Of a DNA stretch of 64,000 nt, positions 28,559 to 38,348 are shown one piece after another; the stretch's first letter is position 1; each line of letters opens with the position of its first letter. The DNA comes from Olsenella_K absiana (GTDB taxonomy: Bacteria > Actinomycetota > Coriobacteriia > Coriobacteriales > Atopobiaceae). The translations under genes and the position numbers were made by a program. The stretch covers positions 62,001 to 126,000 of the forward strand of contig NZ_JAZGJQ010000005.1 of assembly GCF_036408855.1 (NCBI RefSeq), given 5' to 3'. The notes under the pieces were generated by a model. That model saw nothing but the letters and a program-made list of their open reading frames with translations. It was not told the origin of the DNA and ran no database searches.

Positions 28559-30577
28559 ATGCCTAGTAGAGTTCTCGGTGGCCGTTACATAGTGCAGGAC
28601 AAGATCGGCACCGGCGGCATGGCGATCGTCTATCGCGGTCTCGACAAGGTCCTGGGGAGGACCGTCGCCATCAAGACGATGCTCCCCCAGTATGCCGCCG
28701 ACCCCTCGTTCGCAGCGCGCTTCAAGCAGGAGGCGCAGGCGGCGGCCGCCCTCCAGAGCCCCTACATCGTCTCCGTCTACGACTGGGGCAAGGACGGCGA
28801 CACCTACTACATCATCATGGAGTACCTGCGCGGCACCGACCTCAAGAGTGGCATCCGCAAGCACGGCGCCCTCGACTGCCGCAAGGTCGCGCAGATCGGC
28901 TCGCAGATAGCCCAGGCGCTCTCCGTGGCGCACCGCCACGACATCATCCACCGCGACATCAAGCCGCAGAACATCATGGTGCAGCCGGACGGCAACATCA
29001 AGGTGATGGACTTCGGCATCGCGCGGGCCAAGAACAGCCACCTGACCACGGACAACTCCGTGCTCGGCACGGCGCACTACGTCTCGCCCGAGCAGACCCA
29101 GGGCAAGGAGCTCGGTCCCACGACCGACCTCTACTCCCTCGGCATCGTGATGTACGAGGCAGCGACCGGCCGAGTGCCCTTCGACGGAGACGACGCGATC
29201 ACCGTCGCCCTCAAGCAGGTCAACGAGCAGCCCAAGCCCCCCAGCCAGATCAACCCCAACGTGGACGCCGCGCTCGAATCGATCATCCTCAAGTGCATGC
29301 AGAAGAACCCCGCCGACCGCTTCCAGACGGCCGACGAGCTCTACCACGCGCTGCGCGACTACCTCGCAGGCAGGCTCCAGGCGGTCACCACGGCGACGAT
29401 CAGCCCCATGGTGACCAACCCCATCCCGCGCGCCAACCGCGTGCAGCCCATCGGCGGAGACACCTCACAGCTCGGCCGCACGCGCAATCCCTCCGCCACG
29501 AGCAGCCAGCGCTTCCGCCAGCAGTCCGCGACGGAGCTCGAGGCCCAGCGCAAGCACAGGCGGCACCGTAACATCGCCATCGCCCTCGTCGTTTGCGCCC
29601 TTATCGCCGCGCTCGCGGCCGCGGCCTGGGCGCTCTCGCACCCGGCGACCCGCTCGGTCCCCAACCTCATCGGTCTCAGCAAGGACCAGGCCATCCAGCA
29701 GATCGACGCCACCAACTACTTCACGAGCGGCACCGTGAAGGAGGAGTACTCCAGCACGGTCGGTCAGGGCCTGGTCATCGACCAGGACCCCGACGCCGGC
29801 AACGACGCCCCCGAAGGCACCCAGATCAACCTCGTCATCTCCAAGGGCAAGGAGCCCGCGCAGGACGTGACGGTGCCCGACCTCACCAACATGACGCCCT
29901 CCGCGGCCGAGGCGGCGCTCAAGAAGCTCAACCTCGTGGCCTCTGCCGGCGACTCCGTCTACTCCGACTCTGTCGAGACGGGCAACGTCGCCCAGCAGAG
30001 CCCCGCCCCCGGCACCACCGTCAAGGCGGGCGACACGGTCACCTACCAGCTCTCCAAGGGCACCGAGTCCGTCGACGTCCCCTCCGTCGTGGGCATGAGC
30101 GAGCAGAACGCCCGCTCCGCGCTCGAGAACGCGGGCTTCTCCGTGGTCGTCTCCTCCGACTACAGCGACAAGTACAAGGAGGGCGTGGTCTCCTACCAGA
30201 GCGTCACGGGCAAGGCGACCAAGGGCTCGGAGGTCGACATCACCGTCTCGCTCGGCGCCGCCCAGGTTGAGGTGCCCGACGTAGTCGGCCTCGACGAGTC
30301 CACCGCCACCACGCGCCTCAAGAGCGCGGGATTCTCCGTCTCCTCGAGCACCGTCTCGAGCAGCAAGGCGGCGGGCACGGTCGTCTGGCAGTCCTCCACG
30401 GGCACCGCCAGCAAGGGAGCCTCGATCACCATCGGGGTCTCCTCCGGGACGAGCTCCACCACGGGCGGCGGATCCAACTCCGGTGCCGGTACCGGCACCG
30501 GCACCGGCACGGGTACGGACAGCGGCACGGGGACGGGCACTGGCACGGGGACCGGAACGGACACCGGCACGAACTAG
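28559..30577 (+). CDS. pknB: PASTA-domain serine/threonine protein kinase PknB
   Basis: A 672-residue single-pass receptor kinase. The cytoplasmic kinase domain (about residues 10-270) has GTGGMAIVY, ATP lysine in VAIKTM, HRDIKPQNI, DFGIARA and TAHYVSPEQ, all canonical. A membrane helix at about 337-360 precedes four extracellular PASTA repeats (starts near 367, 436, 503 and 571; e.g. VPNLIGLSKDQA, VPDLTNMTPSAA, VPSVVGMSEQNA, VPDVVGLDESTA), which sense muropeptides or lipid II. It ends in about 40 residues of Gly-Thr-rich tail. AGGAG 6 bases before the ATG. Last in the signalling/cell-wall block and followed by a terminator. Confidence 0.96.
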   Translation: MPSRVLGGRYIVQDKIGTGGMAIVYRGLDKVLGRTVAIKTMLPQYAADPSFAARFKQEAQAAAALQSPYIVSVYDWGKDGDTYYIIMEYLRGTDLKSGIRKHGALDCRKVAQIGSQIAQALSVAHRHDIIHRDIKPQNIMVQPDGNIKVMDFGIARAKNSHLTTDNSVLGTAHYVSPEQTQGKELGPTTDLYSLGIVMYEAATGRVPFDGDDAITVALKQVNEQPKPPSQINPNVDAALESIILKCMQKNPADRFQTADELYHALRDYLAGRLQAVTTATISPMVTNPIPRANRVQPIGGDTSQLGRTRNPSATSSQRFRQQSATELEAQRKHRRHRNIAIALVVCALIAALAAAAWALSHPATRSVPNLIGLSKDQAIQQIDATNYFTSGTVKEEYSSTVGQGLVIDQDPDAGNDAPEGTQINLVISKGKEPAQDVTVPDLTNMTPSAAEAALKKLNLVASAGDSVYSDSVETGNVAQQSPAPGTTVKAGDTVTYQLSKGTESVDVPSVVGMSEQNARSALENAGFSVVVSSDYSDKYKEGVVSYQSVTGKATKGSEVDITVSLGAAQVEVPDVVGLDESTATTRLKSAGFSVSSSTVSSSKAAGTVVWQSSTGTASKGASITIGVSSGTSSTTGGGSNSGAGTGTGTGTGTDSGTGTGTGTGTGTDTGTN

Positions 30578-30629
30578 CCGGTGGGTCCGAGACGGGCCCA
30601 TGGCCGCCGGTACGCACGAACCACCCTGG

Positions 30630-30666
30630 AGGGGCGCAGGACCATGGGTCCCGCGCCCCTCTTCTT
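30630..30666 (+). terminator. Terminator after pknB
   Basis: AGGGGCGC and GCGCCCCT form the outer stem, with an inner GGACC/GGTCC pairing, followed by CTTCTT. The 30578-30819 gap otherwise shows no gene. Confidence 0.7.
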
Positions 30667-30779
30667 CAAGGGTCGCGCGGCCCTCGCTGCGCAGCTCTCG
30701 CTGCGCGGCTCTCGCCACAGGGCGCCCGCCGGGTCCTGCCTCCCCGATGGTCGAGGCGGACTCACGGCGGCATACGAAA

Positions 30780-30810
30780 GCAGGCCGGGCGCACCTTGCG
30801 TCCGGCCTGC
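30780..30810 (-). terminator. tRNA-Arg(CCT) terminator
   Basis: GCAGGCCGG and CCGGCCTGC make a 9-bp stem; on the minus strand it is followed by TTTCGT. Confidence 0.8.
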
Positions 30811-30819
30811 TGCATTCTC

Positions 30820-30895
30820 TGGTGCCCCCGCGCGGATTCGAACCACGGACACCTGGTTTAGGAAACCAGTGCTCTATCCCCTGAGCTACGGAGGC
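30820..30895 (-). tRNA. tRNA-Arg(CCT)
   Basis: A 76-base tRNA with encoded CCA. Acceptor GCCTCCG pairs with CGGGGGC (one U-G); anticodon stem CTGGT/ACCAG encloses TTCCTAA, giving CCT. A TACAAT -10-like box lies at 30913-30908 on the minus strand, upstream of it. Confidence 0.95.
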
Positions 30896-30918
30896 GGGCA
30901 AGCCCATATTGTAGCACC

Positions 30919-30945
30919 TGCCGCGCCGGTTTTGGCGGCGCGGCA
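30919..30945 (-). terminator. Hairpin after the two-helix membrane protein gene
   Basis: TGCCGCGCCG and CGGCGCGGCA form a 10-bp stem with a 7-base loop immediately beyond the stop at 30959. No T-run follows on the minus strand, but the position fits termination between this gene and tRNA-Arg. Confidence 0.55.
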
Positions 30946-30958
30946 GAGATTGCCCGAC

Positions 30959-31720
30959 TTACTTCTTTGCCTTGTCGGACTTGGCGTCCTTCTCGGCCTC
31001 ATCCGCTGCGTCGGCGCCGGTCGCCTGCTTCTTGCCAAAGCGAGACTTGGAGCGCTTGGCGGCCTTCTGGGAGCTGCGAGCGGCCTCCTCGGCCATCTTC
31101 TTCCTGCGGAGATCGTCGACCGTGCCGTTGAGCTTCTTGAGGCTCATGCCGGATGCGGCGGCGTCGGCCTGCTTGCGCAGGGGACGGATCTTGCGGAAGT
31201 CGTAGATGAAGCCCGCGATGATCGCGACATAGGAGAAGACGATGAGGATGAGCGACGCCAGGCCGAGGTTGGTCCTCACGTCCGCGGCGGCAGCGGGGTC
31301 GGCGATGTTGGTCACGAAGGTGAGGATCAGGGCCGCGAAGCCGGTGCCAAGCAGGATCCACCAGGTACGGCGGTACTTAAGGTAGTCCGGGTTCTGGTTG
31401 AGGATGGCGTCGGAGACCGTGAAGCGCTTGTCGTTGAGCTCCTGCTCGCGGCGGCGCTCGGCCTTCTTCTCCTCCTTGGTCTTAGGCTCGCTCGTACCCT
31501 TCTTGCTCTTAGTCCTGCCGGAGGCGTCGACCACGCGGACGCCGGCGGCGGCCTCGCGGGCGGGCTTGGCGCGCGAGACGGACCTCTTGCTGAAGCCGCC
31601 CCTCTCGCCCTCGTCCTTCTCGGCGTCCTCCGCGGGCTTCTCTTCCTTGTCCTTGCGGGAGAGGACGCCGTTGGCGCCGACCTCCTCGCGTGCTCCCTGG
31701 ATGGTGTCGCGCAGTGACAT
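30959..31720 (-). CDS. Hypothetical membrane protein with charged termini
   Basis: A 253-residue protein. The first 130 residues are hydrophilic and very rich in Lys, Glu, Arg and Ser. Two membrane helices follow (WWILLGTGFAALILTFVTNI and LILIVFSYVAIIAGFIY), then a basic/Ala C-terminal tail ending in KSDKAKK. I do not recognise a family; it resembles small actinobacterial two-helix membrane proteins. Its ATG overlaps the purC stop by one base (TAATG), so it is probably co-translated with purC. Nothing in the sequence links it functionally to purine synthesis. Confidence 0.8.
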   Translation of the reverse strand: MSLRDTIQGAREEVGANGVLSRKDKEEKPAEDAEKDEGERGGFSKRSVSRAKPAREAAAGVRVVDASGRTKSKKGTSEPKTKEEKKAERRREQELNDKRFTVSDAILNQNPDYLKYRRTWWILLGTGFAALILTFVTNIADPAAAADVRTNLGLASLILIVFSYVAIIAGFIYDFRKIRPLRKQADAAASGMSLKKLNGTVDDLRRKKMAEEAARSSQKAAKRSKSRFGKKQATGADAADEAEKDAKSDKAKK

Positions 31721-32604
31721 TAGACTTCCTTCGCCGGCTTGAATTCCTCGCCCGTGATGATCTGGTAGGCCTCCTGATAACGCCTCGAGGTGCCCTCGAT
31801 GACCTCCTGGGGCAGGTGGGGCGGCTCGCCCTGCATGTCCCAGTTGGCCTTGAGCCAGTCGCGGACGTACTGCTTGTCGTAGCTCGGCTGGACGTGCCCC
31901 TCGGAGTAGCCCTCGGAGGGCCAGAAGCGGCTCGAGTCGGGCGTCAGGCACTCGTCGATGATGGAGAACTGCCCGTCGATGAAGCCGAACTCGAACTTGG
32001 TGTCAGCGATGATGATGCCGCGTGTGGAGGCGTACTCGGAGGCAGCCTTGTAGATGCCGAGGGAGGCGTCGCGGAGCTTGGTGGCGGTGTCTTCGCCCAC
32101 CAGCTCGGCGCAGCGCTCGAAGGAGATGTTCTCGTCGTGGTCGCCCAGCGCGGCCTTGGTCGAGGGGGTGAAGATCGGCTCGGGGAGCTTCGAGGCCTCC
32201 ACCAGGCCGGCGGGCAGCTTGATGCCACAAACGGTGCCGTCCTGGTCGTAGGTCTTCTTGCCGGAGCCGGTGAGGTAGCCGCGCACGATCGCCTCGATGG
32301 GGACGGTCTGCGCCTTCTTCACGAGCATCGAGCGGCCGGCGAGGTAGTCGGCGTACTTCTGGAACTCGGCGGGATAGTCCCTCACGTCGGTCGAGATGAC
32401 GTGGTTGGGGATGAGGTCCTTGAACTTCTCGAACCAGAACGCGGAGATGCGCGTCAAGATCTCACCCTTGTAGGGGATCTCGTCAGGCAGGATGAAGTCG
32501 AAGGCGCTCAGGCGGTCGCTCGCGACCATGAGCAGGCTGTCCCCGCAGTCGTAGATGTCACGGACCTTGCCGTGAGAATCGGGACGTGCCTCGATTTTTG
32601 ACAT
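31720..32604 (-). CDS. purC: Phosphoribosylaminoimidazole-succinocarboxamide synthase (SAICAR synthetase)
   Basis: A 294-residue enzyme that joins aspartate to CAIR with ATP, forming SAICAR in purine biosynthesis. Visible family blocks: GKVRDIYDCGDSLLMVASDR, SAFDFILPDEIPYKG, EAIVRGYLTGSGKK, and IADTKFEFGF with SRFWP. It is of the longer bacterial/yeast type. Start ATG (MSKIEARPDSHGK) has AGGAAGGGG upstream. It heads a two-gene unit with the membrane protein just described. purB, the next but one step of the pathway, is 4 kb away on the same strand. Confidence 0.96.
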   Translation of the reverse strand: MSKIEARPDSHGKVRDIYDCGDSLLMVASDRLSAFDFILPDEIPYKGEILTRISAFWFEKFKDLIPNHVISTDVRDYPAEFQKYADYLAGRSMLVKKAQTVPIEAIVRGYLTGSGKKTYDQDGTVCGIKLPAGLVEASKLPEPIFTPSTKAALGDHDENISFERCAELVGEDTATKLRDASLGIYKAASEYASTRGIIIADTKFEFGFIDGQFSIIDECLTPDSSRFWPSEGYSEGHVQPSYDKQYVRDWLKANWDMQGEPPHLPQEVIEGTSRRYQEAYQIITGEEFKPAKEV

Positions 32605-32704
32605 AGCTACCCCTTCCTAGGACACAGACGCCATAGATTGTAGTAGATGTGCCCGCGAAGGCGACGCTCAGCCGCGACCAACAGGGATTCCATGCAGAGG
32701 GGCC

Positions 32705-34213
32705 CTACTGGCGCTGGCTCGCCTCGAGGCGCTCGCGCAGCTCGCGATGGCCGATCGGCAGCACCAGGGTGAAGGTGGTGCCGACGCCCTCCTCGGAGTC
32801 CACCTTAATCGTGCCGTTGTGCCGGTCGATGATCTCCTTGGTGAGCGAGAGGCCCACGCCGAGGCCACCCGCGACCCGCTCCCTGCTGGCGTCGGAGCGC
32901 CAGAAGCGGCTGAAGACCCGCGGGATGTCCTCCTTGGCGATGCCGATGCCGGTGTCCTTGACCGAGATGAGCACGTCGCTGCGGGTCTTGCCGACCGAGA
33001 CGGTCACCGTGCCCCCCTCGGGCGTGTAGCGCATCGCGTTGCTCATGAGGTTCACGGTGGCCTCGCGGATGAGGTCGGGGTCGAGCTCCGCGTAGAACTC
33101 CTTGGAGCCCGTGTTGTTCTCGAAGATGAGGTCGAGACCGTTGTCGGAGAAGAGCTGGGCCTGATAGGTCACGAGCCCGTTGACCATGCCGACGACGTCG
33201 GTGCTCTCCTTCTTGCAGGGCGTCTTGCCGTTCTCCATGCGCGAGAGGCGCAGCATGGCGTCGACCAGGCGCGAGAGGCGACGGACCTCGATCGCGACGG
33301 TGGCGAGGTGCTCGTCGTCGGTCGGCAGCACGCCGTCCTGCATCGCCTCGACCGTCGCCTGCATCGCCATCAGCGGCGTGCGCAACTCGTGGGCCACGTC
33401 GCTCGTGAGGCGGTGCTCGAGCTTGATGTCGCGCTCGAGGGTGGTGGCCATGTCGTCGAAGGTCTCGGCAAGCTGGCCGATCTCGTCCCTGCCCGCAAGG
33501 CCGGTCCGAGCGGAGAGGTTACCGTTGCGGATCTGGCTCGCCGTGGTGGTGATCCGCTTGAGCGGGCGGGTCAGGGCGCGCGAGACGAAGTAGCCGATCA
33601 GGCAGGCGAGCACCAGGGCGACGCAGCCTGCAGAGAAGATCGCGCCGAAGGAGTTGGCGCGGAAGGCCGAGTCGCTCTTGGTGAAGAAGGCGTCGGAGCC
33701 CATGGCGAAGAAGCGGAGCGTCCCAACCTTCTGGCCCGCCGAGGTGATGACGTCCGAGGAGACGACCGACTCGGCGCTCGGGGGCGCCGTGGTGGTGCCC
33801 CTTCCGGAGTCGATCCGGGGGAGGTTCGTGTCGTCGAAGAGCACGGTGCCGTCCACGTCGAGCAGCTGGACGCCCACGTCGTTCATCAGCTCGGCCGAGT
33901 GGCGGACCGACTCCATCGCGTCTCCCGACCACCGGCCGTCGCTCTCATACTGCTGGGCCATGGCCGACGACATGCTGTCAGCCGTGCGCTGCATGTTCTC
34001 GCGCGCGTACTTCTGGAACTGCCCGGTCCACACGTAGGCCAGAACCAGCGCGAGCACCACGACCGTCATGAGCGCCGTCCCCGCGAAGGCGAGCGTCATC
34101 CTCGTCGCGTAGGTGTAGGTGGGCTTGGGGTTGGGCTTGATCGTGTTGTAGGACGAGGAGCTCGCGCCTGCGGGCGCCTCGTCGTGCGCGCCGGCGCCCT
34201 TCTTGTGGCGCAC
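32705..34213 (-). CDS. Sensor histidine kinase (HAMP-HisKA-HATPase)
   Basis: A 502-residue membrane kinase. After a 35-residue cytoplasmic N-terminus there are two membrane helices (about 40-65 and 180-205) flanking an extracytoplasmic sensor of about 115 residues, then a HAMP domain, the phosphoacceptor block DVAHELRTPLMAMQ, and the ATPase with NLMSNAMRYTPE (N box), VKDTGIGIAKED (G1) and SRFWRSDASRERVAGGLGVG. Start is GTG 3 bases after the response regulator stop. The external domain shows no known ligand motif. It pairs with the PhoB-type regulator upstream; WalK/PhoR-like roles are possible but undecided. Confidence 0.93.
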   Translation of the reverse strand: MRHKKGAGAHDEAPAGASSSSYNTIKPNPKPTYTYATRMTLAFAGTALMTVVVLALVLAYVWTGQFQKYARENMQRTADSMSSAMAQQYESDGRWSGDAMESVRHSAELMNDVGVQLLDVDGTVLFDDTNLPRIDSGRGTTTAPPSAESVVSSDVITSAGQKVGTLRFFAMGSDAFFTKSDSAFRANSFGAIFSAGCVALVLACLIGYFVSRALTRPLKRITTTASQIRNGNLSARTGLAGRDEIGQLAETFDDMATTLERDIKLEHRLTSDVAHELRTPLMAMQATVEAMQDGVLPTDDEHLATVAIEVRRLSRLVDAMLRLSRMENGKTPCKKESTDVVGMVNGLVTYQAQLFSDNGLDLIFENNTGSKEFYAELDPDLIREATVNLMSNAMRYTPEGGTVTVSVGKTRSDVLISVKDTGIGIAKEDIPRVFSRFWRSDASRERVAGGLGVGLSLTKEIIDRHNGTIKVDSEEGVGTTFTLVLPIGHRELRERLEASQRQ

Positions 34214-34216
34214 GGC

Positions 34217-34948
34217 CTACTTCGCCTTCGGCTTCTGCTTGGCCTTCTCGGCATCCCCCGCCTCGAAGCGGTAGCCGACGCCGTGGACGGTGTAGAGCCA
34301 GCGCGGGTTGCGCGGGTCGTCGCCGAGCTTGGCGCGGAGGTTCTTGACGTGGGAGTCGATCGTGCGCTCGTAGCCCTCGAAGTCGTAGCCGAGGACCTTC
34401 TCCACGAGTTCCATGCGGGTGTACACGCGGCCCGGGAAGCGCGCGAGGGTGGTCAGGAGCTTGAACTCGGAGGCCGTGAGGTCGACCTCGCGGTCGTCAA
34501 TCATTACCTTGTGACCCGAGATGTCGATGACAAGGTCGCCGAAGTCGAGCACCTCGAGCTGCGGCTCGCTCTCCGTGTGGGCGCGGCGCAGCAGGGCGCG
34601 GACGCGCGCGACGAGCTCGCGGGGCGAGAAGGGCTTGATCAGGTAGTCGTCAGCGCCGAGCTCGAGGCCGATGATGCGGTCCTCGACCTCGCCCTTGGCG
34701 GTCAGCATGATGATGGGCACGTTGGAGGTCTCGCGAATGGCGCGGCAGACGCGCTCGCCGGAGAGCTTGGGGAGCATCAGGTCGAGGATGATCAGGTCGA
34801 ACGAGTGCTTCTCGAACTCCTCGACGGCGCTCTGGCCGTCGCCGACGCCGCGGACCGAGTAGTTCTCCCTCTCGAGGTAGGCTGCGACGGCATCTCGTAT
34901 GGTCTTCTCGTCCTCGACCAAAAGAATTCTCTTCTCCTCAGAAGCCAT
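34217..34948 (-). CDS. OmpR/PhoB-family response regulator
   Basis: A 243-residue regulator. The receiver domain has LLVEDEKTIR, the phosphoacceptor Asp in LIILDLMLPK, MLTAKGEVEDR and the switch Lys in YLIKPFSPREL. The C-terminal winged helix has VDLTASEFKLLTTLARFPG and ERTIDSHVKNLRAKLGDD with TVHGVGYRFE, the standard DNA- and polymerase-contacting region. ATG at 34948 is chosen over a GTG 15 bases upstream because GGAGGGG precedes it. Co-transcribed with the kinase gene 3 bases downstream. Confidence 0.95.
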   Translation of the reverse strand: MASEEKRILLVEDEKTIRDAVAAYLERENYSVRGVGDGQSAVEEFEKHSFDLIILDLMLPKLSGERVCRAIRETSNVPIIMLTAKGEVEDRIIGLELGADDYLIKPFSPRELVARVRALLRRAHTESEPQLEVLDFGDLVIDISGHKVMIDDREVDLTASEFKLLTTLARFPGRVYTRMELVEKVLGYDFEGYERTIDSHVKNLRAKLGDDPRNPRWLYTVHGVGYRFEAGDAEKAKQKPKAK

Positions 34949-35133
34949 AGCGCCCCTCCACACCTTTCATGCCGGCGAAGCCGCCGGCGGTATTCCGCAC
35001 AAAACCCATATATACAGCCAATAGTGTACCCCATACACCAAGGGGCGAGGCACTAGAAGCCGCCCGCAGGCGGTAGGTCCTCGGGCGGCGGCGGGCACGG
35101 CGGGGGCGCGGGCGGCGAGAAGGACGTGGAGGC

Positions 35134-36375
35134 CTACAGCGTGAAGATGCGGACCGTGACCGAGGACGGGTAGCCCGTCTCCTCGTCCTTGACCGTCGCG
35201 AAGGTCACGAACTTGTCGGTCCTGCCCACCCGCGCCGGGAACTCCCCGTAGTCCATGCAGCGGTTGGTGGCGGGCAGGACGCTGTAGGTCGACGCCGCGG
35301 TGTTCACCACGAAGTAGGAGGCGCGGCTCTTGATGACGTAGGTGCCGTCCTTGCCCGCGACGTTGGCGGAGGGCTCGCGGGAGAGCCGGACGAAGCCCGA
35401 GGCGTCCTGGCCCGTGCCGATGTAGGTGCCCATCGAGCTCAGGAGGTCGCCGGTGCCGTAGCTGGCCTCGACGGAGAGCGCGAACTTGTCGCCCATGCGC
35501 ACCGCGTAGAACGGCTTCACGCCCTTGGGCATCACGAGCTGGTCGACCACCGTCGAGAGGTCGTCGGAGAGGCTGTAGGCGGTGATGCCGTAGTAGACGC
35601 CCTCGCTCTGCCGGACGCGCGGGGCGAGCGTCACCGTGCCGTCCGAGACGGCCGGCGCGCACGCGAAGCGTCCGGGGGACTCGACGACCGCCTTTGCGTC
35701 GCTCTGCCCGAGCTTCCAGAGGTAGCAGTAGGAGCTCTCGCTCGTCCTGGAGCCCGAGGTGGAGGGCATGACCTGCCAGATGACCTCGTTGTCCGTGCAC
35801 GCGAACTTGGGAGGGTCGAAGTCCGCGCCGCCCTGCCAGAGCGTGGAGGTGTCCCCACTGAGCGTGCCGGCGGAGAAGCCCGAGCAGTAGAGCGCCCAGT
35901 CCGCGGTGAGGTAGTCGTACTCCACCCAGGCGTAGACCTTGTCGGAGCAGCGCACGTCATAGATGACGGCCGTCGGGCTCGAGCTCAGCGTCTTGGGGAT
36001 GACCTCGGCGAGGCTGCCGTCGTCGAGCGAGAGGGCGCAGCCCTTGACCATGGGCGAGGCGGAGGAGCCGGCGAGCACCACCGGGATCCAGGTCCCCTCC
36101 GCCTCGTGAAGGACGCTCCCCAGGGGCAGGCTCCACGAGGGGCCCTCGGACAGGGAGAGGTCGGCCTCCTGGTAGGAGTCAAGCACGGAGGTGGCGGAGT
36201 CGGACGAGACGACCGTCGGCTCGGGGGTCGCATCGTCGGAGCGGTGCGTACAGCCGGAGAGGACGCCGACGCACGCGGCGGCGGCCCCCGTGGCGGCGAG
36301 GCCCCTGAAGAGGCCCCGCCGCGTCATGCTGTGCCTGGCAGGACGCTCGCCGCGCCCTCGGGAACGCAAGGACAT
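35134..36375 (-). CDS. Tat-signal lipoprotein of unknown function
   Basis: A 413-residue exported protein. The N-terminus has an arginine-rich region with MTRRGLFRG (twin-arginine-like), a hydrophobic stretch, and the lipobox VLSGC at about residue 42, so it should be anchored to the outer face of the membrane. The mature part is Ser/Thr/Tyr-rich with repeated WQGG/YLWKLG-like strands, resembling a beta-propeller fold; this is an inference. The ATG at 36375 has GAGGGAG upstream at 9 bases; a second ATG at 36327 would also keep the signal. It starts 18 bases after purB and lies upstream of the two-component genes on the same strand. Confidence 0.8.
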   Translation of the reverse strand: MSLRSRGRGERPARHSMTRRGLFRGLAATGAAAACVGVLSGCTHRSDDATPEPTVVSSDSATSVLDSYQEADLSLSEGPSWSLPLGSVLHEAEGTWIPVVLAGSSASPMVKGCALSLDDGSLAEVIPKTLSSSPTAVIYDVRCSDKVYAWVEYDYLTADWALYCSGFSAGTLSGDTSTLWQGGADFDPPKFACTDNEVIWQVMPSTSGSRTSESSYCYLWKLGQSDAKAVVESPGRFACAPAVSDGTVTLAPRVRQSEGVYYGITAYSLSDDLSTVVDQLVMPKGVKPFYAVRMGDKFALSVEASYGTGDLLSSMGTYIGTGQDASGFVRLSREPSANVAGKDGTYVIKSRASYFVVNTAASTYSVLPATNRCMDYGEFPARVGRTDKFVTFATVKDEETGYPSSVTVRIFTL

Positions 36376-36393
36376 CCGATGAGGCTCCCTCTG

Positions 36394-37737
<1,344 letters not shown>

Positions 37738-37977
37738 CCGCGTTCCTTTCGCACCGACGTTTGCGACGCCTCAGATTCTACCGCGGCGTCACCGTCGAGG
37801 TTCGGGGCCACGGTTTCGCATGCAGATTCCCGGAGGGCGAATATAATCTCAAGTTAGTGACGGGCTCCCTACGGCGTGGCGCTCGACGCGCGCTGGTGGC
37901 CACGAGCCCCAGGACCTTCTCGATCCATGCCGCCGAGAGGCGGCTTCCCGGTAGGTGCTCGAGCGGAAGGACGAGAG

Positions 37978-38196
37978 ATGGAACGCGTCATAGTCGATCG
38001 CTTCGAGGGTAGCTTCGCCGTGGTCGAGGTCGGCCTCGGACTGATGCGCAACGTGCCACGCGCGCAGCTCCCCACCACGACGCACGAGGGTGACGTGCTC
38101 GTGTTCGACGGGCGCATCTATCGCAGGGACCCCGGCGCCACGGGCGAGCGCGCCAATCGTCTGCGCGGGCGGGTACACCGCCTCTTCGGGAACTAG
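37978..38196 (+). CDS. DUF3006-family small protein
   Basis: A 72-residue soluble protein beginning MERVIVDRFEGSFAVVEV, then LPTTTHEGDVLVFDG, the compact beta-rich pattern of DUF3006 proteins, whose function is unknown. I chose this ATG because GGAAGG precedes it by 7 bases and the domain starts there; the upstream in-frame ATG at 37876 would add an Arg/Pro-rich stretch. It is isolated, on the strand opposite purB and argH, with a 26-base palindrome just downstream. Confidence 0.82.
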   Translation: MERVIVDRFEGSFAVVEVGLGLMRNVPRAQLPTTTHEGDVLVFDGRIYRRDPGATGERANRLRGRVHRLFGN

Positions 38197-38249
38197 CACG
38201 GACAAGAGGCCCCGGCCGAGAAGGACCTCGGTCCGGACGGAGATGCCAC

Positions 38250-38275
38250 GGAGGGCGCCCCGCGGGGCGCCCTCC
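38250..38275. terminator. 26-bp perfect palindrome, probable bidirectional terminator
   Basis: GGAGGGCGCCCCG followed directly by its reverse complement, ending 80 bases after the DUF3006 stop and 73 bases before the argH stop. No strong T-run on either side. Confidence 0.65.
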
Positions 38276-38294
38276 TGCTCTCGCGGCCCCCTCC

Positions 38295-38323
38295 GGGCGG
38301 CGCCGCACGCGCCGGCGCCGCCC
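38295..38323 (-). terminator. Hairpin downstream of argH
   Basis: GGGCGGCGCCG and CGGCGCCGCCC form an 11-bp stem with a 7-base loop, 26 bases beyond the argH stop. G+C-rich with no T-tract. Confidence 0.6.
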
Positions 38324-38348
38324 GGGGGCCGGGTCCTTCTCCTTGCCC

